From Sulfitobacter mediterraneus (lineage in GTDB: Bacteria > Pseudomonadota > Alphaproteobacteria > Rhodobacterales > Rhodobacteraceae): a DNA stretch of 64,000 nt. The notes beneath the pieces were generated by a model. It had not been told where the DNA came from and made no database searches. It saw only the letters and a program-made list of their open reading frames with translations. Location of the stretch: assembly GCF_003054325.1 (NCBI RefSeq), contig NZ_QBKU01000014.1, positions 29,203 to 93,202 on the forward strand. Reading direction: 5' to 3'. Shown here piece by piece: positions 32,983 through 41,592 of the stretch (its first letter is position 1; each line of letters starts with the position of its first letter). Made by a program: the position numbers and the translations under genes.

Positions 32983-35250
32983 TCATGTCAAAATATCAAG
33001 CTGCCCGTCACCCACCACATCGGTGTGCTGAGGTGCGGTTTCAGCTGTCACACTGGTCTCGCCCGATTGGCCGGAAGACTGGGATTGGCCGCCTTGCCCG
33101 CCAGAAGGGTCATTGGGCTGATGGTCGTGAAATTCAAAAATGCTGCTGTCCGACAGCCCAATGGCCTGCGCCAGCAAATCGCGCTCGTCGCGCAGGCTTT
33201 GCAACACTGCGGGGTTCTCGACACGCACCACGACTTTGGCGGCGGTGTCTTTTTCCGTCACAACTTCGATCTCGATATTGCCAAGCCCGCGCGGATGCAG
33301 GCTCACCGAAGTGCGCCCCTCACTGACTTCCACTGATTTCACCTGCGAGATCAGCGCCTCGGCAAAGGGTTTTGGCGGAGCCTTTGGGGCGGCCTCCTGC
33401 GGGGCTGCAACTTTTGCAGCGGTTGCTGGATCGAACCCTTGCACAGGCGCGGCATCGGCGCGAGGTGTCAAGAGCGGATCAAGAGCTTCTGGTGTCGCGC
33501 CCAATGGACCGAGGGCTGGGGCGATGGCGGTTTCTGCTTTGATCTGAACAACCGATTGCTGGCCAGTGGGTGTTTCAAACACCGATTGTTGCATGTCGGC
33601 CCGGGGTTGGCCCGCCTCAGTTTCCACGGTTGTAGGTTTGCCGGTATTCGCAGCTTGCAACGGTTTGACCAAATTGCGCTGTGCGGTGACGGCTTGGATC
33701 GTCGTGATCGGCGCGGGCGTGGCCGGGGATTTGGTCACCTTGTCCGCTGCTTCGGGCGCGGTCCCAGTTTGAACCTCCTCAGTGGTGGTGGGCGCAACGG
33801 CGGGCGATGGCGCAACTCCTGCCGCCAACTTTGGCTCTGGCGCGGTTGCCGGATTTTTGACAACCAGCTCTGTCACTTTTGTCGCGATTGAAGTCTGCGT
33901 TCCCTCATTGGCGGCGGGTGTCGTGACCGCCAGCTTCGGTACGATCTCGGATACCTGATCTGGCGCCAAGGGTTGCTTGACCGCGATTTGAGTTTCATCC
34001 GATTGCACGGGTTGTGTCACGGCGGTTTCAACAGATCGCAGCAGGGTGGCGTGCGCAGGTGCATTGGCTTGAGCCACTGGCGCTGCTTGGGCTGGTTGGG
34101 CATCGGATTGCCGCGGATTTGGCCCGGTTGATGTTGCAATCACGGTAAGAGGGGCAGAACTTGCTAGCGCTTTGGTTGTGGTTTCCGTTGCAGATGGGCC
34201 CACTTGCACCGGCTGCGGCGTGTCCGCTGAACTTACAGATTTACGTGCTGCCGCCGTAGAAGTAGCTTGCGCAGGAACTGGCGTCTGTATTGTCTTGAGC
34301 GTGGCTTCCGATTTGGCTTCAACGGTTTGATTTTTAACAAAAGTTCGGTCCAGATCCGAGGATGCTGTGCTCTCTACCGGTGGCAAATTCGCCTTGATAA
34401 CTGTGGTTTGACCTTCGCTGGCCTGTGCAACAGGCCCGGCTGCGGTCGGTTGTTTCGGCGTGGATGCGAGCTGTGCCGCTGAAATGTGTGCTTTTGGCAT
34501 TTGCGCGTTTGGCGCGGCTTGTCCCGCCACAGTTGGAGCGACATCTTGCGATGCGGTTTGTGCTGTGGCTATCAGATTTGCGTTTGGCTGGGTCGCTGTC
34601 GCGGTCGGCGGTGCTGCTATCGCTGGAGATGCAGTCTGAGCGGTTGCAGGCTGGGTTGCGAGATGCGGTTGTGGCCCGGACGTGGGCGTTGTGACTTGGA
34701 TCTTTTGAGGGCTGGTCTGCGAAGTCGCGTCAAGAGAGGTTTGCGTTTGCACAAACACAGGCTTGGAGATCTGAACATCCAACGGTTCAGACACAACTTC
34801 CGCAACAACGGAGTGATCTGCGTTGGTCTCTGCCAAGTTCTGCGCAGAATTGGCTGCCAGTTCTGTCACTCCTGATTTTGAACCCGTCTCAGGGGCAATT
34901 TGGCCCGCAAGCACCGGTTGCTTTGCCGCCGTGCCCGTCGGGGCCCGGCCAAGCAGGGCAACATCGGTTACTGGGATCTGCACATCTGTTGCAAGCGCCC
35001 CGTCAGGGATCAATGTTTCGGGTGCTGGCAGCCCGCTCGCCAGAAACGGCATTGGCACAGCTGTTTGGCCTGCCTTCACCGAAGTATTCATCGCGCCAGT
35101 GACCAGCGCGGCGGCATCCACCGTCGCGGACCCAGTTGCTGTTTCGACCATCACACCAAAGCCAGCGGGCAGCGCAGATGTAGCTGTACCAGATGGTGTG
35201 CTGCTTGCGCCATTGGCGGGGGCATTGGTGGGGAATATCAGGTTCAACAT
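32983..35250 (-). CDS. fliK: Hook-length control protein FliK
   Basis: A 755-residue FliK-type protein, longer than the enteric version (about 400). Residues about 1-620 are low complexity, rich in Ala, Thr, Pro, Gln and Val, as expected for the molecular-ruler part. The C-terminal 120 residues carry the Flg_hook domain that talks to FlhB: LISQVKSVEVSEGRTSVSLHPRGLGNIEIEVV and LQSLRDERDLLAQAIGLSDSSIFEF. It lies one base after the sigma-factor stop and before flgD. Confidence 0.93.
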   Translation of the reverse strand: MLNLIFPTNAPANGASSTPSGTATSALPAGFGVMVETATGSATVDAAALVTGAMNTSVKAGQTAVPMPFLASGLPAPETLIPDGALATDVQIPVTDVALLGRAPTGTAAKQPVLAGQIAPETGSKSGVTELAANSAQNLAETNADHSVVAEVVSEPLDVQISKPVFVQTQTSLDATSQTSPQKIQVTTPTSGPQPHLATQPATAQTASPAIAAPPTATATQPNANLIATAQTASQDVAPTVAGQAAPNAQMPKAHISAAQLASTPKQPTAAGPVAQASEGQTTVIKANLPPVESTASSDLDRTFVKNQTVEAKSEATLKTIQTPVPAQATSTAAARKSVSSADTPQPVQVGPSATETTTKALASSAPLTVIATSTGPNPRQSDAQPAQAAPVAQANAPAHATLLRSVETAVTQPVQSDETQIAVKQPLAPDQVSEIVPKLAVTTPAANEGTQTSIATKVTELVVKNPATAPEPKLAAGVAPSPAVAPTTTEEVQTGTAPEAADKVTKSPATPAPITTIQAVTAQRNLVKPLQAANTGKPTTVETEAGQPRADMQQSVFETPTGQQSVVQIKAETAIAPALGPLGATPEALDPLLTPRADAAPVQGFDPATAAKVAAPQEAAPKAPPKPFAEALISQVKSVEVSEGRTSVSLHPRGLGNIEIEVVTEKDTAAKVVVRVENPAVLQSLRDERDLLAQAIGLSDSSIFEFHDHQPNDPSGGQGGQSQSSGQSGETSVTAETAPQHTDVVGDGQLDILT

Positions 35251-35251
35251 C

Positions 35252-35935
35252 TTATTGCGCCCTGCTTGTCAGGACGCCGCGCGACATCAGTTCAGCCTTT
35301 AACCGCGACATGGCCCGCCGCTCCAGTTGGCGCAATTTGCTGGTGCTCATGCTTAACCGGTCGGCCAGATCCCCAATGCTGTCTGGCGGCTGCTTGAGCG
35401 ATCGTGACACCACAACCTCGCGGTCAATCTCATCAAGGCCGCTCATCGCTTCGCCAATCCGCTGGCGCATCAGATCCAGTGAGGAATTGCGGATCACCAT
35501 CTCTTCTGGGGTCGGTTCATCGGAAACCAGAAAGTTATAGACGGTTTCATCATCAAGCGATTGTTTGGCGATCGGCGGGGCGTCGCCCTTTGCGCTGGCG
35601 GGGGTTTCGACGACAGACCGCAAACGGGCAAGGGCGGTCAAAACAGAGTTCTTGACCCACCACCGCGCATAGGTGGAAAAGCGCACCTCTCGCGCCAAAT
35701 CGAACATGTCAGCCGCACGGATCAAACCCAACAATCCTTCGGACACCAATTCTTCTTGCTCGGTCTTGTCGGGGCTTAGTTTGCGAGCCCAGAAAAACAC
35801 GATACGGGCATGGGACAACATCAACGCCTCAAGGGCGCAACGGTCCTTTGCCTGCTGCCAATCGTGGATCAACAGCCTTTCGTCTTCGAACTCCAACAGA
35901 GGCGCATTGCGCGCCGCTGCGTAAGAAATTGTCAT
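35252..35935 (-). CDS. RpoH-like sigma factor in the flagellar island
   Basis: A 227-residue sigma-70-family protein of the group 3, RpoH-like kind. Region 2 is visible (MLSHARIVFFWARKL, EELVSEGLLGLIRAADMFDLAREVRFSTYARWWVKNSVL) and region 4 (GLDEIDREVVVSRSLKQPPDSIGDLADRLSMSTSKLRQLERRAMSRLKAEL). It is shorter than RpoH (about 290), and the RpoH box (QRKLFFNLR-type) is not recognisable. I chose the ATG at 35935 over a TTG at 35947. It heads sigma-fliK-flgD, so it is probably a flagellar or late-gene sigma factor. A full CtrA-type box is 75 bases upstream. Confidence 0.82.
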   Translation of the reverse strand: MTISYAAARNAPLLEFEDERLLIHDWQQAKDRCALEALMLSHARIVFFWARKLSPDKTEQEELVSEGLLGLIRAADMFDLAREVRFSTYARWWVKNSVLTALARLRSVVETPASAKGDAPPIAKQSLDDETVYNFLVSDEPTPEEMVIRNSSLDLMRQRIGEAMSGLDEIDREVVVSRSLKQPPDSIGDLADRLSMSTSKLRQLERRAMSRLKAELMSRGVLTSRAQ

Positions 35936-36009
35936 GTCACTGCCCAATAAGATTTTCTTATTTTTGCCAACAATCCCACAGATCCTTGATCATGCAAAGA
36001 ATATTTTGA

Positions 36010-36024
36010 TTAACACTTGGTTAA
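36010..36024. promoter_or_regulatory. CtrA-type box upstream of the sigma-factor operon
   Basis: TTAA-N7-TTAA (TTAACACTTGGTTAA), a full match, 75 bases before the sigma-factor ATG. A degenerate inverted repeat related to the CAAGGATA motif (GATCCTTG...AAAGAATA) lies at 35981-36003. Beyond this, 36025-36260 holds no gene I can support. Confidence 0.6.
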
Positions 36025-36261
36025 AGAAAAGGATTGATCGGCAAGTTCAACGTTAGTTTTTGGTAGTTTTTGTTGGAGGCGAATTATTTGTCGATGATTG
36101 GCCAATGGGTCTGAATGGCTTATTTGTACTTGTGGCTCGCCGCAAACTGGCTTCGGAGGTCGCTTGCCAAAGGATAAACTATTCTTCCGTATCCTTTGAA
36201 ACCTCGGTTTGAATATAGCCGGGCTTTGCAAGTGCGTCTGTGTCACCGGGGGGGAATAGTT

Positions 36262-36545
36262 TTCGAGCAGGATGCCGGGATTCGATGTCTGGCGCCTGTA
36301 ACACCCTGCCGGGCAGCGGAGACACTGTTGAGGCTGTCCTTTTTGGTATTGGTGTTTTGCCGAAAGCAGAGTTGGCCGAAACGGCAGGCGTTCTCCTGTG
36401 CAATGCGATTGCCGTCGATGCGTTTGGTCAGATGGGGGCGCCCGATATCTGGGCTCCCGGTGATTGTACGTTCTTTCCTTGTCGGGGGGACCGCATCCGT
36501 CAAGAAAGTGGTCCCAACGCAAAGGAGCTGAAGCGGCAATTGCGG
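36262..36545 (+). pseudogene. Decayed fragment of a ferredoxin-reductase-like FAD oxidoreductase
   Basis: Pieces of a pyridine-nucleotide-disulfide-type ferredoxin reductase lie in three frames. First comes FEQDAGIRC from about 36262. Then, after a shift, the run VEAVLFGIGVLPKAELAETAG through VDAFGQMGAPDIWAPGDCT and RIRQESGPNA (about 36327-36525), where intact enzymes have VGIG.LPN.ELAEAAG, DPDI.AAGDC and RLES..NA. Then AEAAIAG after another shift. The N-terminal FAD and NAD domains and the C-terminus are missing. An IS30 element begins just downstream and may have removed or displaced the rest. Confidence 0.7.
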
Positions 36546-36559
36546 GTTTGGATTCTCAA

Positions 36560-37630
36560 GGGTCGTTGCGACGGTTTCCGCTATCTCAGTTTCATCAGTT
36601 CTTCTCTAAATGCTTCGGTTGGAGTTCTCCATCCAAGGCACTTTCTGGGTGTGCCGTTCAAGCGGTCACAAATCGACTTCATATCTCGATTTGAGAGCTC
36701 GGCCACAGGCGCATCGCGTGGCAGATATCGACGTGCCCGCTTGTTCAGGTTCTCGACAGAACCCTTTTGCCACGGTGCCTGCGGATCGCAGAACCATGCC
36801 TCCGTTCCAATCCCAGGCTTCAGCTTACGCCAGTTCCTAAACTCGATGCCACGGTCAAACGTTATCGACTTGCGTGCCGGTTGGGGCAGGGGTTCCATCA
36901 CACTCATCAGTCGGTTCATCAGATGAGTGGTACTGCGGTCGTTGTTGCGGAAAAGGACGGCAAAGCGGGTCTTACGCTCGACCAGCGAGGCGACGTTCAT
37001 TTTACCCTGAGCACGCTCGAAGATCATCAGATCGCCTTCCCATTCGCCAAATGTCTCGCGGGTATCAACGTAGTCTGGTCGTTCATGGATGGATCGATCC
37101 GGTGGAAACACAAGGCCACGGGGCCTGCGTGAGTGGTGTGGCCGCCGTTTCTTACGCCGGTTGGGCAGGTAGCGGGCGAGTTCTCTGGATTGGCCGTCTG
37201 GGCCGTAAACATAGGCGTAGATCGTCTCGTGGCTGACGCGCACAGTTTGGCCTTCAAAGCATAAGCGGCCTGCAATCTGTTCCGGCGACCAACCTTCTTT
37301 GAGCTGCTTGATCACAGCATTGCGCAACTCATCCAGACGTACCAGTTTGCGACGGCGCGTGCGTCGCTGGGTCGCTGATCGCTGCGCGACCATCCCATAG
37401 TATCCGTTCAGCTCTGGCAACTCTTTGTCGTCATAGTGATTGCGTTTGATCTCGCGATACACCGTGGAAACATGCCTGCCGATCTCTGCTGCGATTTCTC
37501 GCACAGCGATCTTGGCGTTCAACATATCTTCTATCGCGCGACGTTCACGCAGGTTAAGCTCTCTATGCGCCATCTTTCATTCTCCTTGCTTTCCAGCAAG
37601 ATAGGGGAAATTTCGCAACGCAGTTTAGAA
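36560..37630 (-). mobile_element. IS30-family insertion sequence
   Basis: One transposase gene flanked by imperfect inverted ends. The left end has GTTGCGA and TTTCCGCTATCT (36565-36586); the right end, on the complement, has GTTGCGA and TTTCCCCTATCT (37599-37619). The two differ by a one-base gap. Exact tips and any target duplication could not be fixed by eye, so the borders are approximate. Confidence 0.75.
36581..37573 (-). CDS. IS30-family transposase
   Basis: A 330-residue intact transposase. An N-terminal helix-turn-helix (LNLRERRAIEDMLNAKIAVREIAAEIGRHVSTVYREIKRN) is followed by a DDE integrase core: GEWEGDLMIF (first Asp), ITFDRGIEF (second Asp) and WQKGSVENLNKRARRYLP (Glu), the IS30 spacing. 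The C-terminus LNGTPRKCLGWRTPTEAF is typical of the family. No frameshift was seen, so the element may be active. It lies between the flagellar island and the metabolic genes. Confidence 0.96.
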   Translation of the reverse strand: MAHRELNLRERRAIEDMLNAKIAVREIAAEIGRHVSTVYREIKRNHYDDKELPELNGYYGMVAQRSATQRRTRRRKLVRLDELRNAVIKQLKEGWSPEQIAGRLCFEGQTVRVSHETIYAYVYGPDGQSRELARYLPNRRKKRRPHHSRRPRGLVFPPDRSIHERPDYVDTRETFGEWEGDLMIFERAQGKMNVASLVERKTRFAVLFRNNDRSTTHLMNRLMSVMEPLPQPARKSITFDRGIEFRNWRKLKPGIGTEAWFCDPQAPWQKGSVENLNKRARRYLPRDAPVAELSNRDMKSICDRLNGTPRKCLGWRTPTEAFREELMKLR

Positions 37631-37657
37631 TGTGCCGTTTGGCATCTTTCACTTCTT

Positions 37658-37671
37658 ATAATCATGATTAT
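37658..37671. repeat. Perfect 14-base palindrome after the insertion sequence
   Basis: ATAATCATGATTAT is its own complement. It lies in the AT-rich gene-free stretch 37631-37806 between the IS30 element and the DJ-1 gene; nothing else was recognised there. Confidence 0.35.
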
Positions 37672-37806
37672 GTTGTGTGTTAAACTAAACCTCCCCAACC
37701 AGATCAAACCACCGCAGTATGAGCCGGTGTGAGTTTCGCGGCCTGTCCAATGCACGTGCTCAGACATTTCAAAACTAGCTTTCCTGCCCGGTGCCACGCC
37801 CCGTCA

Positions 37807-38826
37807 TCAAGGGATGCGGACACCTTCAACTTTTGACTTTGGCAACATTCCCGCCTTTGCCGCGCCGACAAGGGTGTCACCGTTCAACTGGGTGTCAAAA
37901 CGCAGATTGAGCTTGAGTGGTTTTTCAACTTTTTGGGACCACATCACCCGGCTGCCGGAAATCGTGACATCCGTCAGATCAATCGGGGCATCCTCACCGC
38001 GCAGGGCTTGCCCTGTAATGCCGTCACCTGCGGGTGCAAAAACAAACTTCACGTCCTGAACGCCGATAGGTGAATGCACTTTCATCTGCCACGTACCAAA
38101 CAACGGATGATCGGACTGCGGGGTCTCATCGTTCCCGGCCAAAACCGGCGCCTGCTCTTCCGGCAGGCTATGCTGCTCAGGCAATCCAACCGGATCTGGC
38201 CCGCAGGCACGCCACACAGCGCCGCGGCGTTCATATTCAAAAAGCGTCTCGACAGCATGGGCAATCCTGGGTCCGACAAAGCGATCCACAACATGCAGCG
38301 CGACATCCAGACCAGAGGTCACGCCGCCGCAAGATATCAGGTCGCCATCATCAACCACCCGCGCCTGTACCGGGATCACCCCGGTTGCGGCAAAGGCGGG
38401 CATGCCCATGTGGTGGGTGACCGCATGCCGCCCGTCCAATGCGCCCCCCATCCCAAGAATCAACGACCCGCCGCAAACCGTAACCAAGGTGCAACCTTCG
38501 CGGCTCAATGCTTGCTTGGCCAGTTCCGGCAAGCCGCCCGCCGCCTCTCGGGCAACAATGGTGAGCAAGGAATCTTCGGCCTCGGGTTCAACACTGCCTG
38601 CCGCGCCGGGAACCAAGAGGAAATCAGCCCTGCCAAGATCAGGGGCGCCTTTGACCGCGATTGGCAAATCACCCGGTGCGCTGATGACCTGATCACAGCT
38701 TTGCAGCGTCACCAGTTCGACTTTGATCTTTCCGCCCGAGAGCATATCGGCGGCCGAAAAGACCTCGTAGGGGGCAATTGCGTCGAGCAGATCGAAGCCA
38801 TCGAACAGGACAATTTGTACAAGCAT
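37807..38826 (-). CDS. DJ-1/PfpI family protein with an extra C-terminal domain
   Basis: A 339-residue protein. Residues 1-200 form a DJ-1/PfpI (class I glutamine-amidotransferase-like) domain: LVQIVLFDGFDLLDAIAPYEVFS, then the nucleophile elbow LVTVCGGSLILGMGGALDGRHAVTHH with the likely reactive Cys. It resembles isonitrile-hydratase/ThiJ-type proteins. Residues about 235-339 add a domain of predicted strands (HPLFGTWQMKVHSPIGVQDVKFVFAPAGDG) I do not recognise. The ATG at 38826 is chosen for its GGAG six bases before; an ATG at 38838 is possible. It lies 98 bases downstream of a GlxA-type regulator on the same strand. Confidence 0.75.
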   Translation of the reverse strand: MLVQIVLFDGFDLLDAIAPYEVFSAADMLSGGKIKVELVTLQSCDQVISAPGDLPIAVKGAPDLGRADFLLVPGAAGSVEPEAEDSLLTIVAREAAGGLPELAKQALSREGCTLVTVCGGSLILGMGGALDGRHAVTHHMGMPAFAATGVIPVQARVVDDGDLISCGGVTSGLDVALHVVDRFVGPRIAHAVETLFEYERRGAVWRACGPDPVGLPEQHSLPEEQAPVLAGNDETPQSDHPLFGTWQMKVHSPIGVQDVKFVFAPAGDGITGQALRGEDAPIDLTDVTISGSRVMWSQKVEKPLKLNLRFDTQLNGDTLVGAAKAGMLPKSKVEGVRIP

Positions 38827-38880
38827 GGGACACTCCATTTGTTTTCCCACACCTAAAGCCAGCAGAACAATCCCGCGATT

Positions 38881-38892
38881 GGCATTAATGCC
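38881..38892. promoter_or_regulatory. Palindrome between the GlxA-type regulator and the DJ-1 gene
   Basis: GGCATTAATGCC, perfect over 12 bases, about 55 bases before the DJ-1 start. TGCCAAATGCC close by (38910-38920) repeats part of it. A likely binding site for the adjacent AraC-type regulator, by inference. Confidence 0.35.
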
Positions 38893-38924
38893 TAATCTGC
38901 TTCCATTTCTGCCAAATGCCAGAC

Positions 38925-39887
38925 TCAAACCTCTGCTTGTACCTCCAGAGACAGGCCAGTGTGGCGGCCTGCAAAAGTCTTGCGATAGGCGGAGGGCGTC
39001 ACACCAACCACGCGAAAGAACCGGTCGCGCAGATTGGCCGCGGTACCAAACCCGGTGCGTGTGGTGATCTCTTCCACCGAAAGCGGTGTCACTTCCAACA
39101 GGTATTGGGCCCGCCGCACCCGTTCGCGTTGCACCCATTGCAACGGGGTCGTGCCGGTTTGCTGATGAAATCTACGATTGAGCGTTCTGACAGACTTTGC
39201 CGCGCGATGGGCCAGATCGGCAACCGTCAGAGGCTGATCAAGGTTCTCGCGCACCCAATCCAGCAGCGGATCCAATGTTTCGGTTGGTTCGGAAAAGTCG
39301 TAGTCGATGAACTGCGCCTGCCCGCCCTCGCGGGCCAGTTGCACTACTGCCAGCCGGGCCACCTGTGCGGCTACTGCGGCGCCTTTATCCGCGCGCAGCA
39401 TGTGCAAACACAGATCAAGCCCTGCTGCCGCCCCTGCTGAGCAAAGCACCTGACCGTTATCAACAAAAAGCATGTTTTCCTCGACCACCGCATCAGGACA
39501 CCGGCGCGCCAACGCACCCGCCACCCGCCAATGGGTGGTGGCGGTCAGCCCGTCCAGCAGGCCGGCCGCCGCCAAGACAAACGCGCCGGTACAAATGGAC
39601 GCAATCCGCGCACCCCGCGCATGGGCAAGCTTGAGCGCGTTCAACACCGCCAGAGGGATCACCCTTTCAATGTCCTCAATCCCCGGCACAAAGATCGTAT
39701 CCGCCTCGGTCAAGGCCGACAGGTCATGCGGCACAGACAGACCCATATATTGTGTTTGGATCGTCTTTTCTGGCCCGCACAGGCGAATGTCATAACCTTT
39801 GGTCCGGCCAAATACGCCAAGGGGCGGCGAAAGGTCGGGCACAATAACCCCGTCAAAAACCAGCACGGCGATGCTATGTTGAATCAT
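38925..39887 (-). CDS. GlxA-type transcriptional regulator (DJ-1 domain plus AraC HTH)
   Basis: A 320-residue regulator. Residues 1-190 form a DJ-1/PfpI-like sensor domain (IAVLVFDGVIVPDLSPPLGVF, IASICTGAFVLAAAGLLDGLTATTHW). Residues about 215-310 form a double helix-turn-helix AraC domain (LTVADLAHRAAKSVRTLNRRFHQQTGTTPLQWVQRERVRRAQYLLE). The ATG at 39887 has GGAGAG seven bases upstream; longer frames lack this. It is followed by the DJ-1 gene. The ligand is unknown. Confidence 0.9.
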   Translation of the reverse strand: MIQHSIAVLVFDGVIVPDLSPPLGVFGRTKGYDIRLCGPEKTIQTQYMGLSVPHDLSALTEADTIFVPGIEDIERVIPLAVLNALKLAHARGARIASICTGAFVLAAAGLLDGLTATTHWRVAGALARRCPDAVVEENMLFVDNGQVLCSAGAAAGLDLCLHMLRADKGAAVAAQVARLAVVQLAREGGQAQFIDYDFSEPTETLDPLLDWVRENLDQPLTVADLAHRAAKSVRTLNRRFHQQTGTTPLQWVQRERVRRAQYLLEVTPLSVEEITTRTGFGTAANLRDRFFRVVGVTPSAYRKTFAGRHTGLSLEVQAEV

Positions 39888-39910
39888 GAAGTCGCTCTCC
39901 ATATTGGCCG

Positions 39911-39922
39911 GAATGGCCATTC
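39911..39922. promoter_or_regulatory. Palindrome upstream of the GlxA-type regulator
   Basis: GAATGGCCATTC, perfect over 12 bases, 24 bases before the regulator's ATG. Elsewhere in the 354-base divergent gap 39888-40241 is a second perfect palindrome, ATCAGGCCTGAT (40075-40086), about 155 bases before the MFS gene. No gene is supported in this gap. Confidence 0.35.
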
Positions 39923-40241
39923 TTTCCCCATTTCGGCCAGGCTTGCAATGATCACCAATCCTGCCCGGCCCTAGGCAGCATATTCTGGTCCGGTTGCGGC
40001 GGCAGCTGCACCTTGGCGGCATGCCAACGCTGTCTTGTAATGAGTTGCGCACAAAGGTTTCCCATGGCACGATCATCAGGCCTGATAACACATTGTTATC
40101 TCAGGGCAGCCGCGCATTGCGGCGCTATGCCCCAGCCTGCCAGTATGCACTGCATGACCCGGACCAAGCAGCCGATACGCCAAAAGGATCTGCCCTGATG
40201 CCCGACCTTTACCTTTACGCCAATCCAACGGAACTGCCGCA

Positions 40242-41525
40242 ATGGTAAAAAGCCTTCTGCCACTCTCCGCGCTTTTGCTGGGATCTGCCTTTCTGCTGTT
40301 TGCTGGCGGGTTGAACGGTCTCATTCTTCCGATCCGCGGCGAGGCCGAAGGGTTCACCGCCGTTTCGCTGGGTTTGCTCGGCACGGGCTGGGCCATCGGA
40401 TATGTGGCGGGCTGTTTGCGCACGCCGGCATTGGTGGCAAAGGTGGGCCATATCCGCGCCTTTGGCGCGATGTGTGCGCTGGCGGCGATTGCTGTCTTGC
40501 TGTCGTTGGTGCTGATCTCGCCATTGGTCTGGATACCAGTGCGGGCGCTTTCCGGTTTTTGCTTTGCCGGGGCCGCGATGATTGTCGAAAGCTGGCTCAA
40601 TGAGCGGGCCGATGCGGCCTCGCGCGGGCGGGTCTTTGGTATCTACACCATGGTCAATCTGGCCGCGACAACCGCAGGTCAAATGGTGCTGACCCTTGGG
40701 GATGCCCGCGGCTATCTGTTCTTTGTTGTCGCCGCGATGGTCTATTGTCTGGCGCTTTTGCCCACGGCGATCTTTGCCACCTCGACCCCGAAACCCCTGA
40801 CCAGCGTGTCGTTGAACCTGCGCGGGCTTTGGAACAATTCGCCCATCGCGTTCTTCGCGGTGTTGATGGTGGGCATCTCCAACGCTTCTTTTGGCACATT
40901 GGCCGCTGTCTATGCCGCACGGATCGGGCTGACCCTCAGCGATGTCGCGCTTTTTGCCTCGGTTCCGATCCTTGCGGGCGCGGCGGCCCAGATCCCCGTC
41001 GGGATCGCCTCGGACCGCTTTGACCGGCGCATCATCCTTGTGGTGATTGCCGCGCTGGCCCTGCTCGCTGATCTGCTGTTTCTGCTGGGTGGGTTTACGG
41101 ATCCCGCCAGTGTGCGGGTGCTGGCCGCGCTCTTTGGTGTCACGGTCTATGCGATGTATCCGATCATCGTGGCCCATGCCAATGACCATGCGGCACCCGG
41201 CACCTTCATTCAGGTCAGCGGCGGGTTGCTGCTGGTCTATGGCATCGGCTCTATCCTGGGCCCAACGCTGGCCGGCCTCGCAATGACCAGCTTTGGCGCA
41301 TCCAGCCTCTTTGCCGTGACAGCCACTGCGCATATCTGCCTGATCCTGTTTGCACTGCTGCGCCTGCGGACCCGTGCCGCAGTTGCCAACAAAGACAAAA
41401 GCGCGTTTCAGGCGGCGCCTCTTGCACGGATGTCCACCCCTGAAACCGCCGCCTTTGCGGCTGACGCAGCAGAGCTTCAGGCGGACCGCGAGCAAAGCAT
41501 TGATGCAAATAATGATCGGGAATAG
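40242..41525 (+). CDS. MFS transporter
   Basis: A 427-residue inner-membrane protein with about 12 membrane helices, the major facilitator layout. The opening LLLGSAFLLFAGGLNGLILPIRGEAEGFTAVSLGLLGTGWAIGYVAGCLRTPALVAKVGHIRAF contains the loop 2-3 region, and AAQIPVGIASDRFDRRIIL is the mirror motif before helix 8. It resembles the YcaD-type subgroup of bacterial efflux carriers. The C-terminal 45 residues are a soluble Ala/Glu tail. The substrate is unknown. It lies between two GlxA-type regulators. Confidence 0.9.
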   Translation: MVKSLLPLSALLLGSAFLLFAGGLNGLILPIRGEAEGFTAVSLGLLGTGWAIGYVAGCLRTPALVAKVGHIRAFGAMCALAAIAVLLSLVLISPLVWIPVRALSGFCFAGAAMIVESWLNERADAASRGRVFGIYTMVNLAATTAGQMVLTLGDARGYLFFVVAAMVYCLALLPTAIFATSTPKPLTSVSLNLRGLWNNSPIAFFAVLMVGISNASFGTLAAVYAARIGLTLSDVALFASVPILAGAAAQIPVGIASDRFDRRIILVVIAALALLADLLFLLGGFTDPASVRVLAALFGVTVYAMYPIIVAHANDHAAPGTFIQVSGGLLLVYGIGSILGPTLAGLAMTSFGASSLFAVTATAHICLILFALLRLRTRAAVANKDKSAFQAAPLARMSTPETAAFAADAAELQADREQSIDANNDRE

Positions 41526-41592
41526 CGGGCGGAAATCTGTTTGCGTTTGCGGCGATCTGCGATAGCAGATTTTCAGCAACGTAGGAGAGCAT

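Noticed and set aside
312..36024. motA, motB, fliD, fliS, fliO and fliJ
   Set aside because: Looked for among all frames of the flagellar island and not found; motA/motB must lie elsewhere, while fliD/fliS are commonly absent where FlaF/FlbT occur.
36010..36522. Open frame of 170 codons on the minus strand before the sigma factor
   Set aside because: It runs antisense to the reductase remnant and contains no domain; the ferredoxin-reductase motifs on the plus strand explain the sequence.
39994..40248. Open frame of 84 codons ending inside the MFS start
   Set aside because: No ribosome site or family features; a short in-frame ATG at 40201 would give only a 16-residue peptide. A leader peptide cannot be excluded but is not supported.
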